DNA of 49,315 nucleotides from Paenibacillus sp. LHD-117. Its GTDB lineage: Bacteria; Bacillota; Bacilli; Paenibacillales; Paenibacillaceae. The notes under the pieces are model-generated. The model was not told the DNA's origin. It did no database searches and saw nothing but the letters and a program-made list of their open reading frames with translations. The DNA is taken from the NCBI RefSeq assembly GCF_030929555.1, contig NZ_JAVFVT010000050.1, forward strand, positions 1 to 49,315. Direction: 5' to 3'. This document shows, piece by piece, positions 1 to 8,280 of the stretch. Each line of letters begins with the position of its first letter. The stretch's first letter is position 1. Both the position numbers and the translations under genes were made by a program.

Positions 1-23
1 TCTTCACCTTCGATAAAGGGCAT
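1..23 (-). CDS. 5' end of a gene leaving the left edge
   Basis: On the minus strand an AAGGAG (34-39) precedes an ATG at 23-21 by 10 nt, and the frame stays open to the window edge, reading Met-Pro-Phe-Ile-Glu-Gly-Glu. A Met-Pro-Phe-Ile start is typical of 4-oxalocrotonate-tautomerase-type proteins, which use the N-terminal proline as catalyst, but seven residues cannot establish the family. The gene lies directly downstream of the broken 3' end of the group II intron. Confidence 0.35.
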
Positions 24-115
24 ATGCGCTCATCTCCTTAAATACAGAGATTCGACAAAGGTCTTCCATTTTCATGCCCGAAAACGAGGATCTTTAATAA
101 TTGTTAGACAGACTG

Positions 116-1990
116 ACGTGAGGTTTTCCCTCATACGGCTTTCCGATGTTCGTCATTCATGTGCATGCAGATTACAAAAGCGTTTTGAGTCCACACTGTT
201 TGGCCATAAACTTAACCTCGCCGATGGAACTCATCCATCGCGAGCGTTGCCGTTTCTTTGCATACCATCTCGCAAGCCTCTGTAGGATGTACCAGTCCAG
301 CTTCGCCATCTTCCGCTGGCTGTAAGCGGTGTAGTAATAATTCCGCCAGCCATGTATTTTTGGGGTTCAACCAGTCTACATGTTCAAGAATTGACTTGTG
401 TCGCATACTTGGCGGTGCCAGGCGATCCCTCACAACTTCCCGGATGCGTTCTTCCGCTTTCCGGGTCAGCCATTGCTGAGTGGTGTAGTACACTTTTCCT
501 TTGGAGGTTTCAGCTTTCGTTTTGCGATGATGCATACCGAGAAAGTCGAAGCCTTCTTCCCCTGTCCATAGTCCGACGATGCGCGTTTTGGTCGGGTGCA
601 AGGTGAGTTCCAGGCGCTCCATGATCGAACGAATGAGCTCGTACGCTCGGTCTGCTTCCTTCCTCGTCTTGCATACGACCACGAAGTCATCCGCGTAACG
701 CGTCAGTTCCCCGTGTCCGCTGCCATGCCGTTCCCACAGGATATCGAAGTAGTTTAGGTAAATGTTCGCAAGTAACGGAGAAATAACCCCGCCCTGCGGC
801 GTTCCCAAATCTGAGCGCCTTACCGTTCCTTCTTCCATCACTCCCGCTCGTAACCACTTCCGAACTAGCTTCAAGATACGTCTGTCGCTGATCCGCATTT
901 CAACCAGCTTCATGAGTTTCTCTTGGTTAATGTTGTCGAAGTAGCCTTGGATATCGACGTCGATCACCCAATTCCCTTTGCGGTTGCATGCCTTCCGGAT
1001 TCGGTCGAGTGCCCCCTTCGCGCTTCGCCTCGGACGGAATCCAAACGAGGATTCCTGAAAATCTGCTTCAAAGATCGGTTCCATGACCAGTTTTGTTGCC
1101 ATCTGTATGACGCGATCTCGGACGGTTGGTATGCCAAGCGGTCGTTGCTTCCCGTCTTTCTTCGGGATGTAGTGCCGCCGAACAGGCTGTGGGTGATAGC
1201 GCCCCTCTTTTAGAAGCCGATGACATTCAAGCAAGAAGAGGTATTCCCCTTGTTTCTCAATGTCCGACAGCGTTTCGCCGTCGATGCCAGCCGAACCTTT
1301 ATTTGCTCGCACCCTGCGCCATGCTTCCCACAAGATGTCCATCCGGTAGACCTTGTCATACAGGGCGTGGAATCTACGTTTCTTGCTTTCCTTGGCCGCA
1401 TGACCTAGTTTCTCTTGGAGTTGTTGAACGTTTTCCTTTGGTGTTGTTAGCCGATTGGCATTCACTGACTCGTACCTCCTTAAGAAACGTGAACAAAGCA
1501 GGGCTCCTTCCCTCCCGCAGGTTATGTTGTCCTGCGGTTCCTCGGTACTATGAGCCCCTCGGACTCCCTTCCTGCAGACGATTCATTTCACCTTTGGGCT
1601 TATAGAACGTCTCGTTACGAAAAAAAAATCTCGTGCAGGGGAGGGTCTCCCCAGTTCACTGCATCCTCTCTCATGCTATGCCGATCCCTCTACGCCGGAG
1701 GATTCTTCGCTGTCGCTCCAAGTTCCAAACAGCTTCCTTGGCCTTCGTCCATGTGTGCGGGACTCGGCATCCTCTCTTCCCTTTTGCAAGGCCTTTTTGA
1801 CGACGCGGCAGGATTCACTTGATGTTACGGCCTGGCATGTTGCTCGCCCTGTCTCTGACAGGTACTTTTGTCGATACGCTTCTACGCACAGATTTCGCCA
1901 TACGCAGGTATCCTAGCTACGCGGGGGCTTGGCCCCTCCCGCGACCGATCTTTCATCGGCTAGAAGATGCGTGCCTCTGGGCACGCCAAA
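116..1990 (-). mobile_element. Group II intron, decayed, 3' end broken
   Basis: The element is a maturase gene (172-1465) flanked by structured sequence. Its 5' non-coding part (1466 to about 1985) has no credible gene but several GC-rich stems, for example GCGGGAGGGGC paired with GCCCCCGC near 1920-1940. The 5' boundary probably lies at one of the GTG-starting positions between about 1976 and 1992; I cannot fix the base. Downstream of the maturase, minus-strand bases 140-116 read like the first half and loop of a domain V (AGCCGTATGAGGG, AAAA, CCTCACGT). The expected returning strand (TACGGCTT-like) is missing, and CAGTCTGTC follows instead. The element therefore seems unable to splice. The 5' end sits only a few bases past a terminator hairpin (1994-2019), the known insertion preference of bacterial class C introns; class assignment is inference. 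Confidence 0.75.
172..1465 (-). pseudogene. ltrA: Group II intron reverse transcriptase/maturase, frameshifted
   Basis: This is the intron-encoded protein: a reverse transcriptase with finger/palm motifs (KGSAGIDG near residue 60, GIPTVRDRVIQ near 115, GTPQGGVISPLLANIYL near 225 and the catalytic YADD at 257-260), followed by the maturase X region. The start is GTG at 1465 with AAGGAGG nine bases upstream. A run of five T (plus strand 357-361) throws the frame after WLNPK, near residue 369. As it stands the frame ends at 212 with an unrelated tail. Removing one T restores a maturase C-terminus (HGWRNYYYTAYSQRKMAKLDW) that ends at a TAA at 172-174, giving about 430 residues. The disruption is in a homopolymer, so a sequencing error is possible, but the broken domain V nearby supports real decay. 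Confidence 0.88.
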
Positions 1991-1993
1991 CAC

Positions 1994-2019
1994 AAAAGAC
2001 GGCCGGGAGGCCGTCTTTT
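1994..2019 (-). terminator. Rho-independent terminator of the amidohydrolase operon
   Basis: A perfect 11-bp stem (AAAAGACGGCC with GGCCGTCTTTT, loop GGGA) lies 44 bases past the stop of the last amidohydrolase. On the minus strand it ends in TTTT. It reads nearly the same on both strands. Confidence 0.88.
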
Positions 2020-2062
2020 CATCATCTTAGGCACTCCGTCTGTGAATGACGAAACGCTCCCT

Positions 2063-3301
2063 TTAATTAACGGTTGCATCTTTCAAAGATCCGGAAACGA
2101 TTGCTCCTCCGGTTAAAACCGCCACGCGCTTCGCCCGTCTCGCAACCGCTTCCGCGGAACAGCTTGCCTGCACGAATACGACGTTGGCTTCATCGCCGAC
2201 GGCCGGCCATACTCTTTTCCCTTCTCGATTCAGGACGGTTCGGCCGCCTGTAATGAAGCCGAGCGCTTGGGCTAATGGTAATTCGTCAATATAACGGTAC
2301 AGTTCCGCTAACCATCCGGCCTTCTCCAAATTGTCGCCGATGCCGAACGGCGACCAGTGGTCGGTGATGCTGTCATTGCCGAGCTCGACTTTGACACCTT
2401 TCTCGCGCAGCATCGGAATTGGCATCTGAACCGCGCCCATCGGAACGGTGGATGTAATCGAAATGCCGAGTGCGGCAAACCGCTCCGCAAGCTCGGCGGC
2501 CGCTCCCGCAGGGGCCCCTGCAAAACCGAAGGCGTGGCTCACCGTCACTCTCCCTTGCCAGCCGGCTTCCTCCGTCAGATCGGCGAGTCTGTTCATTGTA
2601 AATATGCCCAAATGATCCCGGTCGTGAATATGGACATCGATCCTTGCATTCGCCTCGACGGCGATGTCCATGATCGTCTGCAGCGATTTTTCGATGTTCT
2701 CGTCTATGGTTGCCGGGTCGACGCCGCCCACGAAGGAGGCGCCTTGATGCATCGCTTGCCTAACGAGATCAACGGACTGGGAACGCAGCAGTCCGTGCTG
2801 CGGGAACGCGACGACTTCGGAAGACATTTTACCGGAGAACGACTCCAGCGCCCGCATCGTCGCTTCCAGGTTTTTCAGACCGATCACAGGGTCGATGTTG
2901 CAGTGGGTACTGACATGCGTGGAACCAAATCCGAGCAGCAGATCGAGCATTTTTTCGGCTCTTTCCTGCGCCGTAGGCAGCAGCTTCGGAAGGAGTTCCC
3001 TCTCTTCTTCAATCCGCCCGAATATGCCTGCTACCGGTCTGACAGCTCTCCATGGTCCGCCATAATACGTTTTGTCGATGTGAATATGCATCTCTTTAAA
3101 CGACGGCAGCATCAAATGCTGCTTTGCATCTATGATCGGCAGGTTGCCCCCATGCGGAGGCGCTTCGGATGCGATTTCCGCGATTTTTCCGTCCTCAATC
3201 CGAATATGGCAAACTTCCGTCTCCGTACCCGTCACTCTGCCGTTCTCGTATTGATATCCGCTCTCCAACCGTACATTTGTCAGCCAATAAGACAAGCTCA
3301 T
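2063..3301 (-). CDS. Amidohydrolase, cytosine-deaminase-like, paralogue 1 (third in operon)
   Basis: A 412-residue metal-dependent amidohydrolase of the cytosine deaminase/AtzC-like branch, which hydrolyses C-N bonds on cyclic nitrogenous substrates. Visible motifs: HIHIDK at 72-77 (metal-binding HxH), VAFPQHGLL near 165, VHIHDRDHLG at 223-232, VSHAF near 255 (third metal or catalytic His) and GNDSITDHWSPFG at 308-320, carrying the catalytic metal-binding Asp. These map onto H61, H63, H214, H246 and D313 of E. coli CodA. The CodA Glu217 position appears to be Asp here. No signal peptide, so cytoplasmic. It is the last of three tandem paralogues; the gap to the gene before is 58 bp, so co-transcription is likely. 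The substrate is unknown: this family covers cytosine, isopropylammelide and creatinine-type compounds. Confidence 0.9.
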   Translation of the reverse strand: MSLSYWLTNVRLESGYQYENGRVTGTETEVCHIRIEDGKIAEIASEAPPHGGNLPIIDAKQHLMLPSFKEMHIHIDKTYYGGPWRAVRPVAGIFGRIEEERELLPKLLPTAQERAEKMLDLLLGFGSTHVSTHCNIDPVIGLKNLEATMRALESFSGKMSSEVVAFPQHGLLRSQSVDLVRQAMHQGASFVGGVDPATIDENIEKSLQTIMDIAVEANARIDVHIHDRDHLGIFTMNRLADLTEEAGWQGRVTVSHAFGFAGAPAGAAAELAERFAALGISITSTVPMGAVQMPIPMLREKGVKVELGNDSITDHWSPFGIGDNLEKAGWLAELYRYIDELPLAQALGFITGGRTVLNREGKRVWPAVGDEANVVFVQASCSAEAVARRAKRVAVLTGGAIVSGSLKDATVN

Positions 3302-3359
3302 GATTCCATATCATCCTCTCACAAATCTTGGTTTTATCCGGGTAACTATCGAAGGCTCG

Positions 3360-4586
3360 TCAGACAAGGGTCCCTGAAACAACCATCCCCTTGTACATAA
3401 CAGCTGGCCGATTCGCCCTTCTGGCTACCGCTTCGGCGGAGCAGCTTGCTTCGGCGAACACCATGCTCGCCTCGTCCCCAACCTTCGGCCATATACGCTG
3501 TCCTTCTGTATTCAGCGGCGTTATACCGCCTGTAATGAATCCCAGCGATTGCGATAAAGAAAGCTCGTCAACCCAGCAGTAACGCTGGGACAGTCGCTGC
3601 GCTTTCTCCAAAACATCGCCATTGCCGAAAGGAGCCCAGGAATCATAGAACCCGTCGCAGCCTAAAGCGACTTGGACTCCCCTTTCCCTAAGCAGCGGAA
3701 CCGGGGGGATCAGCCTGTTAATGGGAGCCGTGGACATGACGGAAATGCCCAATTCCGCAAATATGCGAGCCATTTCGTCCGAACGCTCATGCGGCACTTC
3801 ACCGAGGGCGAATGCATGGCTGACCGCCACTCTGCCTTGCCAGCCGGACTCTCGCGTCAGCTCGGATAATTTTTTCATCGTATACCATCCCAGATGGCCC
3901 GGATCGTGCAGATGCATATCGATATCCGCTCCGCTCTCGACCGCAATGTTCATCATTTGATCCAAAGACGCTTCGATTTGGCCGTCGACTCCAGCGGGAT
4001 CAAGCCCGCCAACCAGAGTGGCCCCTTCCCGCATCGCTTCCTTCATTAAACGAACCACCTGGTTGCGCAACAATCCATGCTGCGGGAAAGCGACGATCTC
4101 GTAGGTGAGCTTATCCTCGAATTGTTCCAATGCCTGCCGCACAGACTCCAAGTTTTTTAGGCCGATGTACGGATCTATGTTGACATGCGTGCGCACATGG
4201 GTCACTCCCGATTGAACAAATAGAGTAAGAAGCAGCTCCGCTCTTTCTTTCATGGTCTTTACTAAACTTGGAAGCTCCTTAGCCTCCAGCTCCAATCGTT
4301 CGACCAAATTTTTTACGGGCGTACACGATTTCCAGGGTCCTCCCAAATACGTCTTATCCAAGTGGTTGTGCATTTCTTTAAAAGGCGGGAGTCCCAAAAG
4401 GCCTCTTGCATCTTGATTGGGAAAATCCGTTTCTACATCTTGCGCAGCGGGCACGATGCGGGCAATGACTCCGTCCTCAACCCGAAGATGGCAAATCTCG
4501 CTCTCCGTCCCCGTGACGATGCCGTTTTCGAACCGATACCCGCTTTCCAGGCGAACATTCGTTAACCAATATCCAACAGGCTTCAT
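3360..4586 (-). CDS. Amidohydrolase, cytosine-deaminase-like, paralogue 2
   Basis: A 408-residue paralogue of its two neighbours with the same motif order: HNHLDKTYLGGPW (HxH), RTHVNIDP, VAFPQHGLLRNQ, MHLHDPGHLG, VSHAFALG and GCDGFYDSWAPFGNGD with the metal-binding Asp. I chose ATG 4586 because AAGGAGG lies 11 bases upstream; the open frame continues 15 codons further up without a ribosome binding site. The C-terminal block GFITGGITPLNTEGQRIWP and SCSAEAVARRANRPAVM is almost identical to paralogue 3. It differs from paralogue 1 around the substrate pocket (HNH versus HIH; HVNIDPY versus HCNIDPV), which suggests related but distinct substrates. The gap to paralogue 3 upstream is 66 bp. Confidence 0.9.
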   Translation of the reverse strand: MKPVGYWLTNVRLESGYRFENGIVTGTESEICHLRVEDGVIARIVPAAQDVETDFPNQDARGLLGLPPFKEMHNHLDKTYLGGPWKSCTPVKNLVERLELEAKELPSLVKTMKERAELLLTLFVQSGVTHVRTHVNIDPYIGLKNLESVRQALEQFEDKLTYEIVAFPQHGLLRNQVVRLMKEAMREGATLVGGLDPAGVDGQIEASLDQMMNIAVESGADIDMHLHDPGHLGWYTMKKLSELTRESGWQGRVAVSHAFALGEVPHERSDEMARIFAELGISVMSTAPINRLIPPVPLLRERGVQVALGCDGFYDSWAPFGNGDVLEKAQRLSQRYCWVDELSLSQSLGFITGGITPLNTEGQRIWPKVGDEASMVFAEASCSAEAVARRANRPAVMYKGMVVSGTLV

Positions 4587-4652
4587 GCGGTATATAGCCT
4601 CCTTTTGCTGAACAGAACGATCTTCGTTCAAGGTGAAACGGGTTGCGCTATG

Positions 4653-5909
4653 TTATCGTTCAAGCGAACCGGCAACAATCTTTCCTTTATACATGACGGC
4701 GGGCCGATTCGACCTTCTGGCCACCGCTTCGGCGGAGCAGCTTGCTTCGGCGAACACCATGCTCGCCGAGTCTCCAACTTTCGGCCAGACACGCTGTCCT
4801 TCTGTATTAAGCGGCGTTATGCCGCCGGTAATGAAACCCAGCGTCTCGGCCAGCGCCCGTTCCGTGCCTCTTCCGAAACGATCCGCCAAACGGCCCGCAC
4901 GCTCCAAAATATCGCCGTTCCCGAAAGGAGACCACGAATCGAAAATGTTATCGCACCCTGCCGCCACCGCCACCTTCTTCTCGTGAAGGAAGTTTACCGG
5001 AGGAATCGTTCTGCCGATCGGCACGCTCGTAATGATCGTCATTCCGAGATCGGCAAGCATTTGCGCCACTTCATCGGCTTCCTGCCCTGCCATATCCCCT
5101 AAAGCGAAAGCGTGGCTCACTGAGACTCTGCCCTGCCAGCCCGCTTCTTCCGTGAGCGCTGCCAGCCGCTTGATAGTCGCAAGCCCCAGCGCGCCCCCAT
5201 CATGCAGATGCAAATCGACATCCGCATTCGCTTCCACAGCCAGTTCCATCATCTTCTGCAGCGATTTTTCCATATCGCCGTCCACGGTTGCCGGATCTAC
5301 GCCGCCGATCAACCCGCAACCGCTGCTCAGTGCCTCCTTGACAAGTCCAGCGGATGGCGTCCGGAGAAGTCCGTGCTGCGGAAAGGCGACGATCTCGTAA
5401 GACAATTTGCCTTCAAAGGCGGCGAGCGCTTCCTGTACGGCCTCCAAGTGACGAAGCCCGACTTCCGGGTAAATGTCGACATGCGTGCGAACATGAGTCG
5501 AACCGGCTCGCAGCAAGATGCCGAGCAGCGTTTCGGCTCGTTCCTTCATCGTTGTTGCCAGCTTGGGCAGCGTGTTCTTCTCGATCTCGAATCGTTCAAA
5601 TATTGTAGCCGCCGGATGAACCGGCCGCCAACGATCGCCAAGCAGCGTTTTGTCCAAATGGCAATGCTTCTCCACGAATGAAGGCAGCGCGAGCAAGCCG
5701 CGCGCATCTATAACGGGCCGCGCCCTATTTGATTTCGCATCATCGTGATCTGCTTCATCCGGCGTATCACTTGCGAGCGCGATTTCCGCAATCGTGCCGT
5801 TATCGATCCGCAGATGATATAAATCCGTCGTCGTTCCTGTAATGGAACCGCTTTCTTTTAAATGCCCGTTTTCCAAACGAACATTCCTCAACCAATAATC
5901 CTCATTCAT
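4653..5909 (-). CDS. Amidohydrolase, cytosine-deaminase-like, paralogue 3 (first in operon)
   Basis: First gene of the three-amidohydrolase operon, 418 residues. Motifs: KHCHLDKTLLGDRW (HxH), RTHVDIYPEVG, VAFPQHGLLRTP, LHLHDGGALG, VSHAFALGD and GCDNIFDSWSPFGNGD. The ATG at 5909 is preferred: GGGAGG lies eight bases upstream. The in-frame ATG at 5951 has no ribosome binding site and sits on the predicted transcription start, only a few bases from the -10 (CATAAT, 5955-5960). With start 5909 the 5' leader is about 40 nt, matching the leader of the co-regulated MFS gene. Relative to its paralogues it has an acidic insertion (EADHDDAKSN region) before the HxH motif. Substrate not identified. Confidence 0.9.
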   Translation of the reverse strand: MNEDYWLRNVRLENGHLKESGSITGTTTDLYHLRIDNGTIAEIALASDTPDEADHDDAKSNRARPVIDARGLLALPSFVEKHCHLDKTLLGDRWRPVHPAATIFERFEIEKNTLPKLATTMKERAETLLGILLRAGSTHVRTHVDIYPEVGLRHLEAVQEALAAFEGKLSYEIVAFPQHGLLRTPSAGLVKEALSSGCGLIGGVDPATVDGDMEKSLQKMMELAVEANADVDLHLHDGGALGLATIKRLAALTEEAGWQGRVSVSHAFALGDMAGQEADEVAQMLADLGMTIITSVPIGRTIPPVNFLHEKKVAVAAGCDNIFDSWSPFGNGDILERAGRLADRFGRGTERALAETLGFITGGITPLNTEGQRVWPKVGDSASMVFAEASCSAEAVARRSNRPAVMYKGKIVAGSLER

Positions 5910-5953
5910 CTCCTTCGCCTCCCAGTGAGCGTCGCTCCTTTTTCCCTTCATAC

Positions 5954-6028
5954 AATTATGCTAACATGAAGAAAACTATATGAAAAATATATAAACAATA
6001 AGTTTTACTTAAGTTTTTCATATACAAA
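5954..6028. promoter_or_regulatory. Divergent control region, LysR gene and amidohydrolase operon
   Basis: The 139 bases between the divergent genes hold a perfect 11-bp inverted repeat: TATATGAAAAA (5977-5987) and TTTTTCATATA (6014-6024). On the minus strand CATGTTAGCATAAT (5968-5955) offers a -10 (CATAAT) with a poor -35, as expected of an activated promoter. The distal arm lies near -70 and the proximal arm near the -35, the usual recognition/activation site geometry of LysR regulators. The distal arm also abuts the LysR gene's own ribosome binding site, compatible with autoregulation. Two 13-bp parts, TTATGCTAACATG (5956-5968) and TTTCATATACAAA (6016-6028), recur upstream of the MFS gene. 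Confidence 0.7.
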
Positions 6029-6048
6029 ATGGAGGAGTGTTTTCGGCG

Positions 6049-7014
6049 ATGGACATCAGACAACTGCGCTATTTTATAGCGATTGTAGAGGAAAGGAAAA
6101 TTTCCGCAGCCGCGAAGAGACTCCATATCTCTCAACCTCCATTAAGCCAGCTTTTAAAAGCAATGGAAGAGGAGCTCGGCTCAACATTAGTGGAGAGAAG
6201 CGGAAAATTTTTAGAGGTAACGGAAGCAGGAAAAGCTTTGTATAAATATGCTTTGCAAATAAACCAATTGATGGAAGAAGCCAAAATGGAAGTGAAGGAA
6301 GTCGGTAACGGGGCAAACGGCAGGCTAAAGATTGGCATCAATACGTTTTCGGTTGCTGAGCTGCCTGAACTCCTCCATCGATTTCGCAGCCAATACCCAA
6401 AGGTAACCTTTCAAATTCAGCAAAATGAATCGGCTCATCTTTGTAACTTAGTGAGAGAACGGGTAATCGAACTGGCAATAATTCGCATGCCACTTGAACT
6501 AAGTCACTTTTCAGTTCTTCACCTGTACACCGAGCCGTTTTACTTCATTACATCCAAGAATCAGAAACGGTTTGACCGTGAAGTGTCGCTTGCAGACATT
6601 CACAACCATCCGCTCATCTTGCCAAGCACCCAAGGATTGGGCGTGCATTATTTAATTTTGGAGGCTTTTTCCAGGCTCCATCTGCAGCCCAATATGATCG
6701 GCGAATGTTCCGACATTATGCTTTTGATGGATTTAGTTTCATCTGACTTTTGTGCATCGATCGTTCCGGAAACACTGCTTAAACGGCATAAAGGGTATTC
6801 TATGCATGTGCACAAAATTTCCAACGCTGCAGAGCTGTCTTCCCCTGTCGGATTCATATGGCTAAAGGATCATTGCTTATCCAAGGCTGCCAACAACTTT
6901 ATCGATTTGTTCAAAGAAGAAGGGAATTATGAAGCAATTGACGACGATTTTCCTCCTAACCGTCTAACCGATACGAAGCTGCACACAAGCAGCACGAATG
7001 CGCCGAACAGATAA
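6049..7014 (+). CDS. LysR-family transcriptional regulator
   Basis: A 321-residue LysR-type regulator. The N-terminal winged helix-turn-helix is classical (MDIRQLRYFIAIVEERKIS, AAAKRLHISQPPLSQLLKAM at about 20-40), followed by the effector-binding domain (NGRLKIGINT near 90 and RFRSQYPKVTFQI near 110). ATG 6049 is chosen because GGAGGA lies at 6031-6036; an upstream in-frame GTG at 6037 lies inside that site. It is divergent from the three amidohydrolases and convergent with the MFS transporter, whose 3' end overlaps its own by 88 bp. The shared upstream motifs suggest it controls both. The effector is presumably a substrate or product of the amidohydrolases, but this is inference. Confidence 0.93.
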   Translation: MDIRQLRYFIAIVEERKISAAAKRLHISQPPLSQLLKAMEEELGSTLVERSGKFLEVTEAGKALYKYALQINQLMEEAKMEVKEVGNGANGRLKIGINTFSVAELPELLHRFRSQYPKVTFQIQQNESAHLCNLVRERVIELAIIRMPLELSHFSVLHLYTEPFYFITSKNQKRFDREVSLADIHNHPLILPSTQGLGVHYLILEAFSRLHLQPNMIGECSDIMLLMDLVSSDFCASIVPETLLKRHKGYSMHVHKISNAAELSSPVGFIWLKDHCLSKAANNFIDLFKEEGNYEAIDDDFPPNRLTDTKLHTSSTNAPNR

Positions 7015-8114
7015 GGCAAATCGATATGGATGTCGTATAGAATACCTGCCAGCATCGGTCCAAAAATCGTCCCTAGGCTTGCATAGGCATTGTTCATTCC
7101 TGCTACAAATCCTTGCTCCTCCCCCGCCTCTTTGGACAGCAGGGTATTGATCGTTGGCCGCAAAATATTATTGAACGTAAAGAATAACATCGTTACGAAC
7201 ATGACATAAAGGAAATGGCCCGAGAAAAGCAAGAACACGAGGGATATAGCCGATAACAAAAGCATGGCGCCGATAACTTTCTTTTCCCCGAATCGTTGCG
7301 ATATCCGATCCGTCAGTACAACCTGATTAAACGTGCCAATTAACGAACATACGGTAAGCAGAATCGCGATTTCACGTGTAGTGAATCCGTAGCCTTGCAC
7401 GACAAATAGCGGAAAAATCGCCTCAAAATGCGTCAAACCGAACGTACTGGCGAAAACAATAAGCAACAGCATGAAGTAGCGAGATCGAATGGAAAGCGCG
7501 ATTTGATGAAAAACATTCGGCTTCTTCTCCTTCGTTTGCCGGCGCATCAAGCGAATTTCCGGCGACAGCGATTCAGGCAGCATCCACAAGCTGCATACCA
7601 TGGCCAGTAAACCCACAAATGCGGATGCATAAAATGGCGCTTTGATCCCTAACTCGGCAAGCAATCCGCCTACTCCCGGCCCGATAATAAAACCCGATGT
7701 CATCGATGCGCCTAACCACGACATCGCCTTGCTTCGCTGATCATCTGCCGTAATATCGGCAATATAAGCGACAATGGCTGGGATCAAAGCCGCAGAGCCG
7801 ATTCCGCCAATTAATCGCGACACAAACAATAAAGTTAAATCGCCTGCTAAAGCAGCCAATAAGTTGGAGATCGCGAACAAGATCAGTCCAGCTATAATCA
7901 TCGGTTTGCGACCGTATTGATCAGACAAATTGCCTGCAATGGGCGAGAAAAGAAACTGTGTCAGACCGAAGCAGGATACCAAATATCCCGCCGCTTGACC
8001 ACCTGCCCCAAACTCCTTGAGAAGTTCGGGTAATATCGGAATGACAAGACCCATGCTTAAATTAGCGAGAAACATGTTCAATAGCAATAACGGAAACGAC
8101 GACTTGGATAGCAT
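6927..8114 (-). CDS. MFS transporter, drug:H+ antiporter-like (DHA1)
   Basis: A 395-residue transporter with about 12 membrane segments. It has the MFS motif A between TM2 and TM3 (GNLSDQYGRKPMI near 60-72) and a motif C-like GFIIGPGVGGLLAELG near 135-150, a signature of antiporters such as Bmr, NorA and TetA. ATG 8114 follows GAGGAG by seven bases. The last 88 bp overlap the 3' end of the LysR gene on the other strand. Its promoter region shares two 13-bp motifs with the amidohydrolase promoter, so it is probably in the same regulon and may export a toxic substrate or product. Motif C favours efflux, but uptake cannot be excluded from sequence. Confidence 0.9.
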   Translation of the reverse strand: MLSKSSFPLLLLNMFLANLSMGLVIPILPELLKEFGAGGQAAGYLVSCFGLTQFLFSPIAGNLSDQYGRKPMIIAGLILFAISNLLAALAGDLTLLFVSRLIGGIGSAALIPAIVAYIADITADDQRSKAMSWLGASMTSGFIIGPGVGGLLAELGIKAPFYASAFVGLLAMVCSLWMLPESLSPEIRLMRRQTKEKKPNVFHQIALSIRSRYFMLLLIVFASTFGLTHFEAIFPLFVVQGYGFTTREIAILLTVCSLIGTFNQVVLTDRISQRFGEKKVIGAMLLLSAISLVFLLFSGHFLYVMFVTMLFFTFNNILRPTINTLLSKEAGEEQGFVAGMNNAYASLGTIFGPMLAGILYDIHIDLPYLFGAFVLLVCSFVSVRRLGGKSSSIAS

Positions 8115-8163
8115 CAGTGATCTCCTCTGTGGACAAATAAAAATAAGACTTTCCGAATCTTGT

Positions 8164-8237
8164 TTATGTTAACATGCGGTTGTTCCGTAAAGATAATATG
8201 TAAAAACTTAAAAATACGAATATATTTCATATACAAA
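8164..8237 (-). promoter_or_regulatory. MFS promoter with the same module as the amidohydrolase promoter
   Basis: TTATGTTAACATG (8164-8176) and TTTCATATACAAA (8225-8237) match the elements at 5956-5968 (one difference) and 6016-6028 (identical). The start-to-start distance is 61 bp here and 60 bp there. An ATATGTAAAAA near 8196-8206 resembles the proximal arm of the other site but is shifted by one helical turn. The motif nearest the gene contains the presumed -10, CATAAA, on the minus strand. Confidence 0.65.
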
Positions 8238-8267
8238 GAAGCCGAATTCGATGAATTCGGCTTCTTT
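8235..8267. terminator. Perfect 15-bp hairpin after the second beta-helix gene
   Basis: AAAGAAGCCGAATTC (8235-8249) pairs perfectly with GAATTCGGCTTCTTT (8253-8267). It lies just past the stop of the minus-strand beta-helix gene and is followed by TTT in both directions. It abuts the putative LysR-site motif ending at 8237. Confidence 0.8.
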
Positions 8268-8280
8268 TGCGCTTGTTCGT

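Noticed and set aside
1126..1605. Open frame of 159 residues opposite the maturase
   Set aside because: It runs antisense through the reverse transcriptase and its leader, is Cys/Arg/Pro-rich and has no ribosome binding site.
2357..3400. 347-residue open frame opposite amidohydrolase 1
   Set aside because: It is a complementary-strand shadow of a conserved enzyme, with shadow-like Arg/His-rich composition and no start signal.
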